Assembly: GCA_025210795.1 (NCBI GenBank)
Contig: JAOAQZ010000019.1
Location: 1 to 64,000 of the forward strand
Reading direction: 5' to 3'
Source of the DNA: Cohaesibacter sp.
GTDB taxonomy: Bacteria; Pseudomonadota; Alphaproteobacteria; Rhizobiales; Cohaesibacteraceae
DNA length: 64,000 bases
Below, piece by piece: positions 27,346 through 36,250 of this stretch (the first letter of the stretch is position 1; each line of letters begins with the position of its first letter). Under the pieces are notes generated by a model. That model was not told where the DNA came from. It saw only the letters and a program-made list of their open reading frames with translations, and did no database searches. A program made the position numbers and the translations under genes.

Positions 27346-29118
27346 TTAGTCCTCAAACTGCAATTGCACAAGCTTGGCATAATGCCCGCCTTTTTCCATC
27401 AAATCGCGATGGCTGCCTTCTTCAATCAGTTCGCCTGCCTTGATTACGCAAATCTTGTCGGCATTGCGGATGGTGGAGAGGCGATGGGCAATCACCAACG
27501 TGGTGCGGCCTTCGGACAAGCGATCAAAAGCTGCCTGCACCTTGGCCTCAGATTCGCTATCAAGCGCCGAGGTTGCTTCATCAAGCAGGACGATTTCGGC
27601 ATTTTTCAAAATTGCGCGGGCGATAGCAAGGCGCTGCTTTTGTCCGCCAGAGAGGGCCGCTCCATTCTCACCCACTTGCGTATCATATCCATCAGGTAGC
27701 GAGAGGATGAAATCATGCGCAAAGGCATCTTTTGCGGCCTGCTCGATCTCTTCGCGGCTCGCCTCCATGCGGCCAAAGCCGATATTTTCTGCAATCGTGC
27801 CGGTAAACAGCACTGTATCCTGAGTGACAAGCGCAATATGCTCATTGAGTGAGGCAAGGGAGATGGTGCGGATATCCTGCCCGTCAATCTCAATCGCGCC
27901 ACCGCTGACATCATAAAAGCGCTGTACGAGGGACAGAATAGTGGATTTACCGCCACCCGATGGCCCAACAAGCGCGGTTCTTTTACCGCCTTGCGCAGTA
28001 AGTGTTAAATCCTTGATTAGCGCATCTTCAGACACATAAGAGAAATGCGTGCCTTTTAGCTCAATAGTGCCTTGGGTGACAGACAAGGCCGGAGCATTGG
28101 GCTGTTCAGACAATTTTGAGGGTCGGTCGAGCACTTCAAACATCAAGCGGACTCCGACAAGGCCCTGCTCCAGCCCAACTTGCAGGCGGGACAGGCGCTT
28201 TGCCGGTTCATAAGCCAGCAGCAAAGCGGTGAGGAAAGAAATAAACTCGCCGGGGCTTTGCCCGCCAATGATGGTGCGCCAACCGGAATAGAGAATGACC
28301 AGCGCAATGGCGATCCCGCCCAATGTTTCCATCAAGGGGCTGGTGCGCGCGCTTAGTTTGGCAATTTTGTTGGCGCGCAGTTCAACCCCGCCAATGGCTT
28401 CATTCATGCGGCCGGACATAACCCCTTCAAGGCCAAAGGTGCGGATGATGCGATAGCCAAGGGCGCTTTCCTGCATGGCCTGCGTGATTTGGGTCAGGGA
28501 TAGAAACTCGGCCTTGGCGATCTTTTTTACCCGTTTGACAAGGCGCGAGACCGCGAAAATGGCTGGTGGTGCCACAAACAGCGCCATCATCGACATGATC
28601 GGATCTTGAATAAGCATGACCAGAACAAGGCCAATGAGCGAAAACAGATCCCGGCCAAAGGACGTGACCAGCATATTGAGCACATTGCGAGCGGCCTGGG
28701 CATTGTGCGAGATGCGCGTGATCAGCTCGCTGGACGGAAAATCATGATAGAAGTCAGCACCTTGGGAAAGGAAATGGCTATAAAGGCGGCGCTGATGCTC
28801 GGCCACAACGGCATTGCCGATGGTAGCAAGAATGACGCTCTGGCCATAAGTGGCAAGGCCCTTGACGATGAAAATCCCCATCACCGCGCCAGAAATGAGC
28901 CAGACTTTGGAGAAATCCCGATCAACAAAGATCTGGTTGACCACATCACGCATAATCCAGGCACTGAGCGCCGTTGCTGCTGCCACCAACCCCATAAAGA
29001 CGAAAGCCAGCGCATAGCGGCGGGCATAGGTCTTGAAATTCTCCGACAGCAAGCGATGGACCAAATAACGAGAGGTTGATTCATCGGCAAAAAACCGGTT
29101 CCATTTTTCTGCCAGCAT
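27346..29118 (-). CDS. MsbA-like ABC exporter (fused membrane and ATPase domains)
   Basis: Half-transporter of 590 residues that would act as a homodimer in the inner membrane. The six-helix transmembrane domain covers about residues 25-310. The ATPase domain has Walker A GPSGGGKST, signature LSGGQKQR, Walker B IVLLDEATSALD and switch His in IAHRLST. It is close to the lipid A / multidrug exporter group, so the substrate may be a lipid, glycolipid or drug. The ATG at 29118 has GGAG 11 nt upstream; the longer frame to 29154 lacks one. Confidence 0.9.
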   Translation of the reverse strand: MLAEKWNRFFADESTSRYLVHRLLSENFKTYARRYALAFVFMGLVAAATALSAWIMRDVVNQIFVDRDFSKVWLISGAVMGIFIVKGLATYGQSVILATIGNAVVAEHQRRLYSHFLSQGADFYHDFPSSELITRISHNAQAARNVLNMLVTSFGRDLFSLIGLVLVMLIQDPIMSMMALFVAPPAIFAVSRLVKRVKKIAKAEFLSLTQITQAMQESALGYRIIRTFGLEGVMSGRMNEAIGGVELRANKIAKLSARTSPLMETLGGIAIALVILYSGWRTIIGGQSPGEFISFLTALLLAYEPAKRLSRLQVGLEQGLVGVRLMFEVLDRPSKLSEQPNAPALSVTQGTIELKGTHFSYVSEDALIKDLTLTAQGGKRTALVGPSGGGKSTILSLVQRFYDVSGGAIEIDGQDIRTISLASLNEHIALVTQDTVLFTGTIAENIGFGRMEASREEIEQAAKDAFAHDFILSLPDGYDTQVGENGAALSGGQKQRLAIARAILKNAEIVLLDEATSALDSESEAKVQAAFDRLSEGRTTLVIAHRLSTIRNADKICVIKAGELIEEGSHRDLMEKGGHYAKLVQLQFED

Positions 29119-29400
29119 GGGCTTGCCATCTCCAATGCGCCCTCTTGGGCCCATATCTTGTTGTCTTGGCGCCCTGTGCCTTCAATCAGGCAGGGCAGTC
29201 GGCCACTTCAATAGCGGATCTTGGGCGCAAGGTCGATCATCTTTTCTTGTTTTTGCCGCCTCTTGCCAGCCGAATGCGTCTAGGGCTCATGGGAGCTGGG
29301 GCCTAATCTTCACCAAGTGTTAAGCATAAGGACGGGTTTCGCCCCTATTTGTCGCTCTTTTACGCGGTGGGAAAGGTGACATTAAAAATTTAGCCCTAAC

Positions 29401-29446
29401 AATCACTTTAAAATTGGACTGAAATCAAGACCTTCAGTTTGTGATT
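29401..29446 (+). promoter_or_regulatory. Nested inverted repeats before the EAL gene
   Basis: AATCAC (29401) pairs with GTGATT (29441), and inside it ACTGAA (29418) with TTCAGT (29433). They lie 35-80 bases before the start, in the AT-rich part of a 362-base divergent region (29119-29480) that otherwise shows nothing. Confidence 0.35.
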
Positions 29447-29480
29447 AAAACAAGCAAGACCTGAGCGGACAGAGACGGCA

Positions 29481-32312
29481 ATGAAAAAAACAAAGATCCT
29501 GCGCCTTCTGGCTTTGGCTGGCCTGTTCCTTCTTGCCGGGGTCATCCATTGGAACGGGGCCTTTAGCCTGATCAATAACGGCCTTGCCTCTTTGCGCATG
29601 GGAATGGTCTCTGAGCCCGCATCAAAATCTATTGTTCTTCTTGAAATCGACAATAAGAGCCTTTCTGCCATCGGCACTTGGCCATGGAAGCGGTCCATCT
29701 ATGCCGATATCGTGAAAAAGAGCTTTGAGCATGGGGCGGAAGAGCTTGCCTTTGATATTGATTTCAGCGCCCGCTCAAGTGAAGAAGAAGATCACATTTT
29801 TGCGCAAGCTCTTGCCGACGCCGAAGGACCGGTTACGCTTGCCATTTTCCGTCAGCATCTCGATGCGGAGCTTGAGAAGACAAATATTCAAACCAATCGC
29901 CCGATTGATGAATTGGGTAACAATGCCTGGGCTTCCACGGTAAATGTTCTGGCAGATGGCGACGGGATTGTGCGCCGCTTCCCCTATGCCCAATATGTTG
30001 ACGAGGAGTTGGTGCCCTCCCTTGCCTCAACTCTGGGCGCCCAGCATAATCTGTCGGCGCAGAATTTTTATGTTGATTTCGGGATCGATGCCGAGAGCAT
30101 CCCTGTCTATTCCATTATTGATTTGCTTCACAACAAACTGGATCTGACAGTCTTTCAAGGCAAGAAAGTAATCGTTGGGGCTGGGGCTGCTGAGTTGCGC
30201 GATACCCTGGCTGTTCCGGTTTATGGAATGCTAACCGGGCCGAAGCTTCAGGTTCTCGCAGCCGAAACGCTTCTGCAGCACCGCGATATGGCGCTCGCCT
30301 CCGAGACCTCGCTGTTGGCTCTTTCCCTGCTCACTTTTCTTCTTGCCTCCACGCTGGCTTTGTCCCTCAAATTGCGTGTTTATTCCAAACTTGGTCTTCT
30401 TGCTTTATGTGCCGGGTTTACCGAATTGCTGGCCTTTGGCATTTATCTCAAAGGCCCTGCCCTTTTGGATACAGCCCTCATTCACGGCCAGCTTGCAGGC
30501 GCTGGGATTGCGATCATCTTAATGGATGTTCAGTTCAAAACCTTGCTTTTGTCTCTTTCTCAAAAGCATAGCCAGAGCTTGAGCCATCTTTTGGAGACCA
30601 TTGTTGAGGACAGTTTTTCCGGCATCATCATTTGCAACCAGTCCGGAGAGATCCTTGAGGTCAGCGAGAAGGCAAAAACCATGCTCAAGCCTCTGGGCTG
30701 GAGCCCGCAAAAGGGAATCCGTAACGAGCATGCCCTTCCCTCCAAGATGTTGCAGGTCTTTGAGGATTGCTTTTCAAAGCCGGAATTGTTTGATGAAGCA
30801 CATCAGCTTAATGAGCTAACCATCTGGGCAGGCGATGACGGAATGCGCGAGGTGATCCTGCAATATTCCATTACTCCTTCTCTTGTGACCGGAAGTTCTG
30901 CCAATCATGATGAGGATCAGGGCCACGAAGAATGGGTGGCCACCCTGATGTTCCATGACGTTACCAAAAGCCGTCAGGAACAGCGGCGACTGGCCTATCT
31001 CGCCGACCATGATCCAGTCACCGATTTGCTCAATGAACAGGGTTTTTGCTTTCGCGTTGATCAGCATATGCTCGACAATGAAGAACCTCAGGCCCTTATC
31101 ATGGCCTGTGGCGTCCGGCGCCTCTCCAAAATCCGCCAGTCGCTGGGGATGGAGCATGGGGATTTGCTGATGCAGCAAGTTGCCAGCCAGCTCAAAGCTC
31201 TTGATTGCTTTGATATCATTGGTTGCAGTGCCCAGAATGAATTTTTGCTCTGCCGGATGGGTGTCTCTGCCACGGATGCGCCAAGCGAAATTGAGCGCTT
31301 GAGCCAGATCTTGGTGGATATGCTGGAGACTCCTTTCTCCTTGCGCGGTCACAATGTGATTGCTGGCAGCCATATTGGCATTGCCGATTTTGAAACCGGC
31401 GGCGAACTTGCCGAAGAAGTTACCAAGGCAGCCCTTGTCGCCATGCATCGCTCCAAGGAGCAAGATAGCGCCTATTTGCTTTATAGCAGTGATCTGGCGG
31501 CTGACGTCATGCATCGCCGGGTTCTTGAACGCGAGATCATCGACGCGATGGAGCGCAAAGAATTTGAGATGCATTATCAGCCCCAGACCAGCCTGAAAAC
31601 CGGCGAGATTATCGGCTGTGAGGCTCTCATTCGCTGGAACCATCGCGACCTGGGTTTCATTCGTCCCGATCTTTTCATCCCCATTATGGAAGAGACCGGC
31701 ATGATTGTTGAGCTTGGCCGCTGGATCCTCAATCAGGTCTGTCAGGATGCCATGCTCTGGCCCAAGCCGGTCAGCGTTGCTGCCAACATTTCGGCTATTC
31801 AGTTCACGCGCTCTAATATCCTTGAGGATATTGATCAGGCTCTGACTCTATCTGGTCTTCCGGCAAAACGCCTTCATGCGGAGATTACAGAATCGCTCTT
31901 CATTTCTGACCCCAATGCAATCATTGATATTCTCAAAGCCATGCAGGAGCGGAACATCACCATTGCACTTGATGATTTTGGCACGGGCTATTCATCCTTG
32001 AGCTATATTCATCAGTTCCCGCTGGACAAAATCAAAATCGATCAGGCCTTCGTCAAAAACCTGCCCCATTCCATGGATTCCATGGCCGTGATCAATGCCA
32101 TTGTGGCGCTTGCACGCAATTTTGATATGGAAATTGTAGCAGAAGGGGTGGAGACCAAAGACCAGTGGGATGTGCTAAGGTTGGCAGGCTGCCATATCGG
32201 GCAGGGCTGGCATTTTGGCAAATCCATGCCCAATAGCGAGTTTATGGCGCTTCTTGAACAAGAGGAGGCCAGTGAGCTTACAGGCACAATTGTGCAGCAG
32301 CTGGCAGGGTAA
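29481..32312 (+). CDS. CHASE2 - degenerate GGDEF - EAL protein, c-di-GMP phosphodiesterase
   Basis: Inner-membrane signalling protein of 943 residues. A membrane helix (9-28) is followed by a periplasmic CHASE2 sensor (about 35-265), three membrane helices (about 273-350), a PAS-like stretch (about 365-490), a GGDEF-type domain (about 505-670) and an EAL domain (about 690-930). The GGDEF signature reads SAQNEF, so cyclase activity is unlikely. The EAL domain keeps CEALIRW, AEITES, DDFGTGYSSL, KIDQAFV and VAEGVET, the metal- and substrate-binding set, so it should hydrolyse c-di-GMP. It lies directly upstream of glycan genes, which fits control of surface polysaccharide or attachment. Confidence 0.9.
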   Translation: MKKTKILRLLALAGLFLLAGVIHWNGAFSLINNGLASLRMGMVSEPASKSIVLLEIDNKSLSAIGTWPWKRSIYADIVKKSFEHGAEELAFDIDFSARSSEEEDHIFAQALADAEGPVTLAIFRQHLDAELEKTNIQTNRPIDELGNNAWASTVNVLADGDGIVRRFPYAQYVDEELVPSLASTLGAQHNLSAQNFYVDFGIDAESIPVYSIIDLLHNKLDLTVFQGKKVIVGAGAAELRDTLAVPVYGMLTGPKLQVLAAETLLQHRDMALASETSLLALSLLTFLLASTLALSLKLRVYSKLGLLALCAGFTELLAFGIYLKGPALLDTALIHGQLAGAGIAIILMDVQFKTLLLSLSQKHSQSLSHLLETIVEDSFSGIIICNQSGEILEVSEKAKTMLKPLGWSPQKGIRNEHALPSKMLQVFEDCFSKPELFDEAHQLNELTIWAGDDGMREVILQYSITPSLVTGSSANHDEDQGHEEWVATLMFHDVTKSRQEQRRLAYLADHDPVTDLLNEQGFCFRVDQHMLDNEEPQALIMACGVRRLSKIRQSLGMEHGDLLMQQVASQLKALDCFDIIGCSAQNEFLLCRMGVSATDAPSEIERLSQILVDMLETPFSLRGHNVIAGSHIGIADFETGGELAEEVTKAALVAMHRSKEQDSAYLLYSSDLAADVMHRRVLEREIIDAMERKEFEMHYQPQTSLKTGEIIGCEALIRWNHRDLGFIRPDLFIPIMEETGMIVELGRWILNQVCQDAMLWPKPVSVAANISAIQFTRSNILEDIDQALTLSGLPAKRLHAEITESLFISDPNAIIDILKAMQERNITIALDDFGTGYSSLSYIHQFPLDKIKIDQAFVKNLPHSMDSMAVINAIVALARNFDMEIVAEGVETKDQWDVLRLAGCHIGQGWHFGKSMPNSEFMALLEQEEASELTGTIVQQLAG

Positions 32313-32503
32313 CGTTAACGGCACAGTAGGAGGCTGGGGTGACGCTTGCATGATCCTCGCAACCGGATGCCTTTAACCCAAATTTCAGCCTCTATGCGCT
32401 CACAGCTTGCAAATTCTCCCGACAAAGGCTCATCTGGACCTTGTTCATTTTTGTAGACTTGCTACAAACACATCATCTTTGCTGTCTTTGAGGAAATTGG
32501 GGT

Positions 32504-33346
32504 ATGTCTGGATCACATGATGATGCATTGGCCATTGGTCTTGGCATCTTGAGCTGGAAGGGTTTTACCTCTCTTAGGGCGTCTCTTGAAAGCTATCAGC
32601 AGCAAAACTTCCTTGATTTATTTTCCGAAACCCATCTCTATTTGCCCGAGATGGATGAGGAAGGCCTCGCTATCGCCCGTGATTTTCATATCGGCTGTGG
32701 CGGGCATCGCGATAATCTGGGCATTCTGGGCGGCTTTGAGGCACTCGCCAATGACATGAAGTCAGACTATGTTCTGCTGCTGGAAAATGATCTGCCGCTT
32801 ATTGTAGACCACGCAACTGCCCGCAAAGAACTTTCAGCCGGTCTTGCTCTTCTCCAATCGGGCAAAGCACAAGTGGTGCGTATGCGCAGCCGCGCCTATC
32901 CGGGTCAGAATTTCCCCATTTTGGATAAATATCGCCGCTATTACCCCGTAACGGGCGACAGTCTTTTTGCGCGCGTCCTTAAAGCGGGGCGCAGATGGAT
33001 GCGGCCGGAAAAAGCGCAGCGCATGATCAGCGGCGCACCTTACGCCTTCTCGCAGCCCGAACAGCAGCATCCAGAGTTCATCCACCGCGATGAAGAGACC
33101 GGCATGCTTCTTGTCGGGGCCTCTCACATGCACTGGACCAATCAGAGTATCCTTATCAACCGCTCTTTCTTTCTGGAACACATCATCGGTTACGCCAAAA
33201 CGGCACCCACCACTCGCCGGATCAACGGGTTTCAAAACCTGGAAGTCGAAATGAATAGCCCCTATTGGCGTAATTCGGGGTGGCATGTTGGCCTTGGCGA
33301 GGGGATTTTGACCCATGAGAGGGCTGGTGATCGCGGCTATATTTGA
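32504..33346 (+). CDS. Glycosyltransferase-like protein, GT-A type
   Basis: Soluble protein of 280 residues. The N-terminal half resembles a GT-A nucleotide-sugar-binding fold: a start LAIGLGILSWKGFTSLRASL like family 2 enzymes and an acidic motif LLLENDLPL where a DxD would sit. I cannot place it in a named family. GAGGAA lies 8 nt before the ATG. It is the first of three glycosyltransferase-like genes on this strand. Confidence 0.6.
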   Translation: MSGSHDDALAIGLGILSWKGFTSLRASLESYQQQNFLDLFSETHLYLPEMDEEGLAIARDFHIGCGGHRDNLGILGGFEALANDMKSDYVLLLENDLPLIVDHATARKELSAGLALLQSGKAQVVRMRSRAYPGQNFPILDKYRRYYPVTGDSLFARVLKAGRRWMRPEKAQRMISGAPYAFSQPEQQHPEFIHRDEETGMLLVGASHMHWTNQSILINRSFFLEHIIGYAKTAPTTRRINGFQNLEVEMNSPYWRNSGWHVGLGEGILTHERAGDRGYI

Positions 33347-33497
33347 TCTGTTCCCACTTTGTCATCCCCCCTCAAGCTGGTCCCGGCAGGCCTTAAGCGT
33401 CAGACCCTGTCCATTTTCTCAAGGAATTTGCACGAAAGTGGCTGCCTTTGATTGTCAGCCCTATGCAAGTTCGCTATGACTGGCCCAACAGCATAGG

Positions 33498-33514
33498 TCC
33501 GGCGGACCGCCGGA
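33498..33514. repeat. GC-rich 17-bp palindrome
   Basis: TCCGGCGG and CCGCCGGA are separated by a single A. It lies in a 240-base gene-free gap (33347-33586) and has no T-run. Confidence 0.5.
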
Positions 33515-33586
33515 GCATGAGCGGTATATTCTGGTGGCAGATGCACTCTCTGCGGCCAGCAATTTCAAAGATTGGGTTTTAAAAGC

Positions 33587-34351
33587 ATGGCCGGTGAACA
33601 AGCACCTGTAAATATCGTCTGCATGAAATGGGGCACCCTTTATGGCCCCGAATATGCCAACCGGCTTTATGCCATGACGGCCCGCAATCTCAACCGCCCC
33701 TTTCGCTTTGTCTGCTTTACCGATGATCCGGCGGGCCTTCGCGATGAGATCGAGCCCATGGAGCTGCCGCCCATCTCCATTGATAGCCCTTATGAAAATA
33801 CGCCGTGGAAGAAGCTGGCGCTTTACAATCCCACTTTAGGGGATCTTGAAGGCCCGACCCTGTTCTTTGATCTTGATATTCTGATTACCGGCTCTTTAGA
33901 CAAATTCTTTGATCATCCGGGCGATTATTGCGTCATTCACAATTGGACGCAGCCCAAGCAGATCAACGGCAATACGTCGGTTTTCCGCTTTACCATTGGG
34001 GCTCATAGCGATCTTTTGGATCTGTTTCACAGCAAATCCACCCAGCACTGGGTTGATACCTATCGCATTGAACAGACATTCCTCTCCCAAGAGTTGCACA
34101 AACAAGGCAAGCTGGTTTATTGGCCCAAGGAATGGTGTGCGTCTTTCAAAGTCCATTGCCTGCCGGGCGGCTGGAAAATTCCTGGCATTTTTCTCAATTG
34201 GTTCAAAGACTCAAAGCTGCCGGACAATGCCAGTGTTTGCGTCTTTCATGGCCATCCCAATCCCGATGATGCCTTGGCAGGGCGCTGGCCGGGTAAATGG
34301 TATAAAAGGCTGAAACCAGCCCACTGGATTGCCGATCACTGGCACGAGTAA
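33587..34351 (+). CDS. Glycosyltransferase-like protein (GT8-like)
   Basis: Soluble protein of 254 residues. The pattern VCMKWGTLYGPEYANRLYAMTARNL, followed by FVCFTDDPAG and the LFFDLDILITGSLD stretch with a DxD-type motif, resembles GT-A enzymes of the GT8 kind or a related uncharacterised group. The ATG at 33587 is used, since the longer frame starts at a TTG (33572) with no ribosome site; neither is well supported. Only 3 bases separate it from the next gene. Confidence 0.65.
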   Translation: MAGEQAPVNIVCMKWGTLYGPEYANRLYAMTARNLNRPFRFVCFTDDPAGLRDEIEPMELPPISIDSPYENTPWKKLALYNPTLGDLEGPTLFFDLDILITGSLDKFFDHPGDYCVIHNWTQPKQINGNTSVFRFTIGAHSDLLDLFHSKSTQHWVDTYRIEQTFLSQELHKQGKLVYWPKEWCASFKVHCLPGGWKIPGIFLNWFKDSKLPDNASVCVFHGHPNPDDALAGRWPGKWYKRLKPAHWIADHWHE

Positions 34352-34354
34352 GCG

Positions 34355-35269
34355 ATGACCAACCCCAAAATCAGTTATATTGCCGCGGTCTATAACAAGG
34401 CAGATGTGCTTCAAGAGACGCTCGGCTTTCTGCGCGATCAAGAGGGGATTGCGCATGATGATGCCGAATTTATCTTTGCCGATGATTGCTCAAGTGATGG
34501 CTCGCTAGACTTGCTCAAATCAGAGGCTGACAAAGACCCGCGCATTCGTGTGATTGCCAACGCGCAAAATACTGGTCCGGCCATTCGCTTTAATCAGGCT
34601 GCTTCACATGCAAGGGGGGACTATATTCTGGCCCTTGATGCCGATGATATGGTGCCACGCAATGCAAGCCGTTTTTTGCTCTCTTGCGCGGCGACCCACA
34701 ATGTGCCTCTTGTTTTTGGCAAATCCCGCCGCAGCGAGACATGCCCCGATATAGGCGAAGAAGCCGAGATTTCTATTGTTGAAGACCCCTTGGCCTTTTG
34801 CGCAAAAAAGAAGATTGTGCGCATGGGTTTTCTCGCCAAAAGAGACTTGTGGGCGCAAGCAGGCGGTGCAGACGAACGGCTCTTCATTCAGGACCAATCC
34901 CTGCCGCTCAGACTGTCCCATCACGCGCCAAAACTTGCCTATGTGCACGACTATATCTATCACCTGCGCCCGGCAGATGACAGCAACCTCTCGGCCAATG
35001 TGATGCAGCAGCATCACGACCGCTTCTTTGCCCTTCTTGCCTTTTTAGAAGAGGGCGGAATCTCGAAAGCGGCCCGAAAAGCGATTATCCAGCAGCTTGT
35101 CTCTACCCTTTGGAAAGCAGAGCGAGATAGCGGTCGCCCTCTCGCCTTCTTGTCTAGCGCAAACCTGACTTATCTTGCCAACAAATTGACAGGCCACGAG
35201 CCAAGCCTTGATTATTTTTTGAAAAGACAAGAAAAATTCCTGTCCCTTGAGGGCATAAGGCGGGTTTAA
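34355..35269 (+). CDS. Family 2 glycosyltransferase
   Basis: GT-A glycosyltransferase of 304 residues. ISYIAAVYNKADVLQETL opens the nucleotide-binding fold, FADDCSSDGSLDLL follows, and LALDADDM holds the DxD metal site. It probably adds a sugar to a surface glycan; donor and acceptor are unknown. The stop codon is inside a hairpin (35260-35274). Confidence 0.85.
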   Translation: MTNPKISYIAAVYNKADVLQETLGFLRDQEGIAHDDAEFIFADDCSSDGSLDLLKSEADKDPRIRVIANAQNTGPAIRFNQAASHARGDYILALDADDMVPRNASRFLLSCAATHNVPLVFGKSRRSETCPDIGEEAEISIVEDPLAFCAKKKIVRMGFLAKRDLWAQAGGADERLFIQDQSLPLRLSHHAPKLAYVHDYIYHLRPADDSNLSANVMQQHHDRFFALLAFLEEGGISKAARKAIIQQLVSTLWKAERDSGRPLAFLSSANLTYLANKLTGHEPSLDYFLKRQEKFLSLEGIRRV

Positions 35270-35279
35270 CCCGCTCTTT
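35260..35279 (+). terminator. Terminator overlapping the stop codon of the GT2 gene
   Basis: GCGGGT-TTA-ACCCGC forms a 6-bp stem that includes the TAA stop (35267-35269), followed by TCTTTA. Ribosome arrival at the stop would open the hairpin. Confidence 0.5.
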
Positions 35280-35473
35280 AGGTCCGCCCTCTATTATCCA
35301 TAATCATTGAAGATGTCTGCGATACCCCGCTGAACTGCTTTGAAATCCCACTGCCAACCAATCTGTTGTTTCTTTCATCAAGGGACTTTGATAGATAGTG
35401 CCAGCTTCCGTTTTGCCTTACTCGGCCTTCGTGCGATACGGACATAATCGGCTGGAAAAGGAGTAAAGATACC

Positions 35474-36070
35474 ATGATCAAAGAGAGCAAGATTGGTGAT
35501 CTCGTTTATCAGTTCTGTCGCTTTGTCATAGACATGCTGTTTGTGCTCGCGGTCCTTGTGCTCTTGGGTTGGCTCTTTCCATTGCTATGGCTACTTATTC
35601 GGCTTGATAGTTCAGGTCCTGCCCTTTTTCGGCAAGAGCGCGTCGGCAAACATGGTCGCATCTTTCTGTGCTACAAGTTCCGCACCATGCAACAGAATAC
35701 GAAATCTGCGGCTACTCACGAGGTATCCAGCCATTCCGTCACCAAAATCGGGCAGTTTCTCCGTCGCACCAAAATTGATGAGCTTCCGCAAGTCTGGAAT
35801 CTTCTGCGCAGAGATATGAGCCTTGTTGGTCCTCGTCCTTGCCTGCCCATCCAAGCCGAATTGATAGAATGGCGCGAAAAGCTCGGCGTTTTTGATATTA
35901 TGCCGGGCATTACCGGCTATGCCCAAATTCAGCATATTGATATGAGCGTGCCAGAAAGGCTTGCCCGCGTTGATGCAGACTATATCGCCAAGCGCACCCT
36001 CATTCTTGATATCCTGATCATCCTACAAACCTTCATCGGCCGCGGCATGCAGGACTATGTTAAATCATAA
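35474..36070 (+). CDS. Initiating phosphoglycosyl transferase (bacterial sugar transferase)
   Basis: Monotopic membrane enzyme of 198 residues of the PglC/WcaJ C-terminal type. It moves a sugar-1-phosphate from a UDP-sugar to undecaprenyl phosphate and so starts a lipid-linked glycan. One hydrophobic N-terminal segment (about 17-43) is followed by SGPALFRQERVGKHG, CYKFRTM, KIDELPQVWNLLRRDMSLVGPRP and PGITGYAQI. With the WbpM-like dehydratase next to it, a first sugar of QuiNAc, FucNAc or a diNAcBac type is likely, by analogy. Confidence 0.93.
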   Translation: MIKESKIGDLVYQFCRFVIDMLFVLAVLVLLGWLFPLLWLLIRLDSSGPALFRQERVGKHGRIFLCYKFRTMQQNTKSAATHEVSSHSVTKIGQFLRRTKIDELPQVWNLLRRDMSLVGPRPCLPIQAELIEWREKLGVFDIMPGITGYAQIQHIDMSVPERLARVDADYIAKRTLILDILIILQTFIGRGMQDYVKS

Positions 36071-36250
36071 ATCATGCGAACCAGTCACGCTGCTTCTTCC
36101 CTGACAGATGCCAAGTCCTTTTGATTGAGTTTAGTGATGCTATGAGCGGAAGTCATCCGATCCAGAATCACAATGCTATAGTCTATACAAACCCACGGCA
36201 CGCCGATATAAATCACACAATTCAAATCCAAGGATAAAGGCTCAGGCTGC

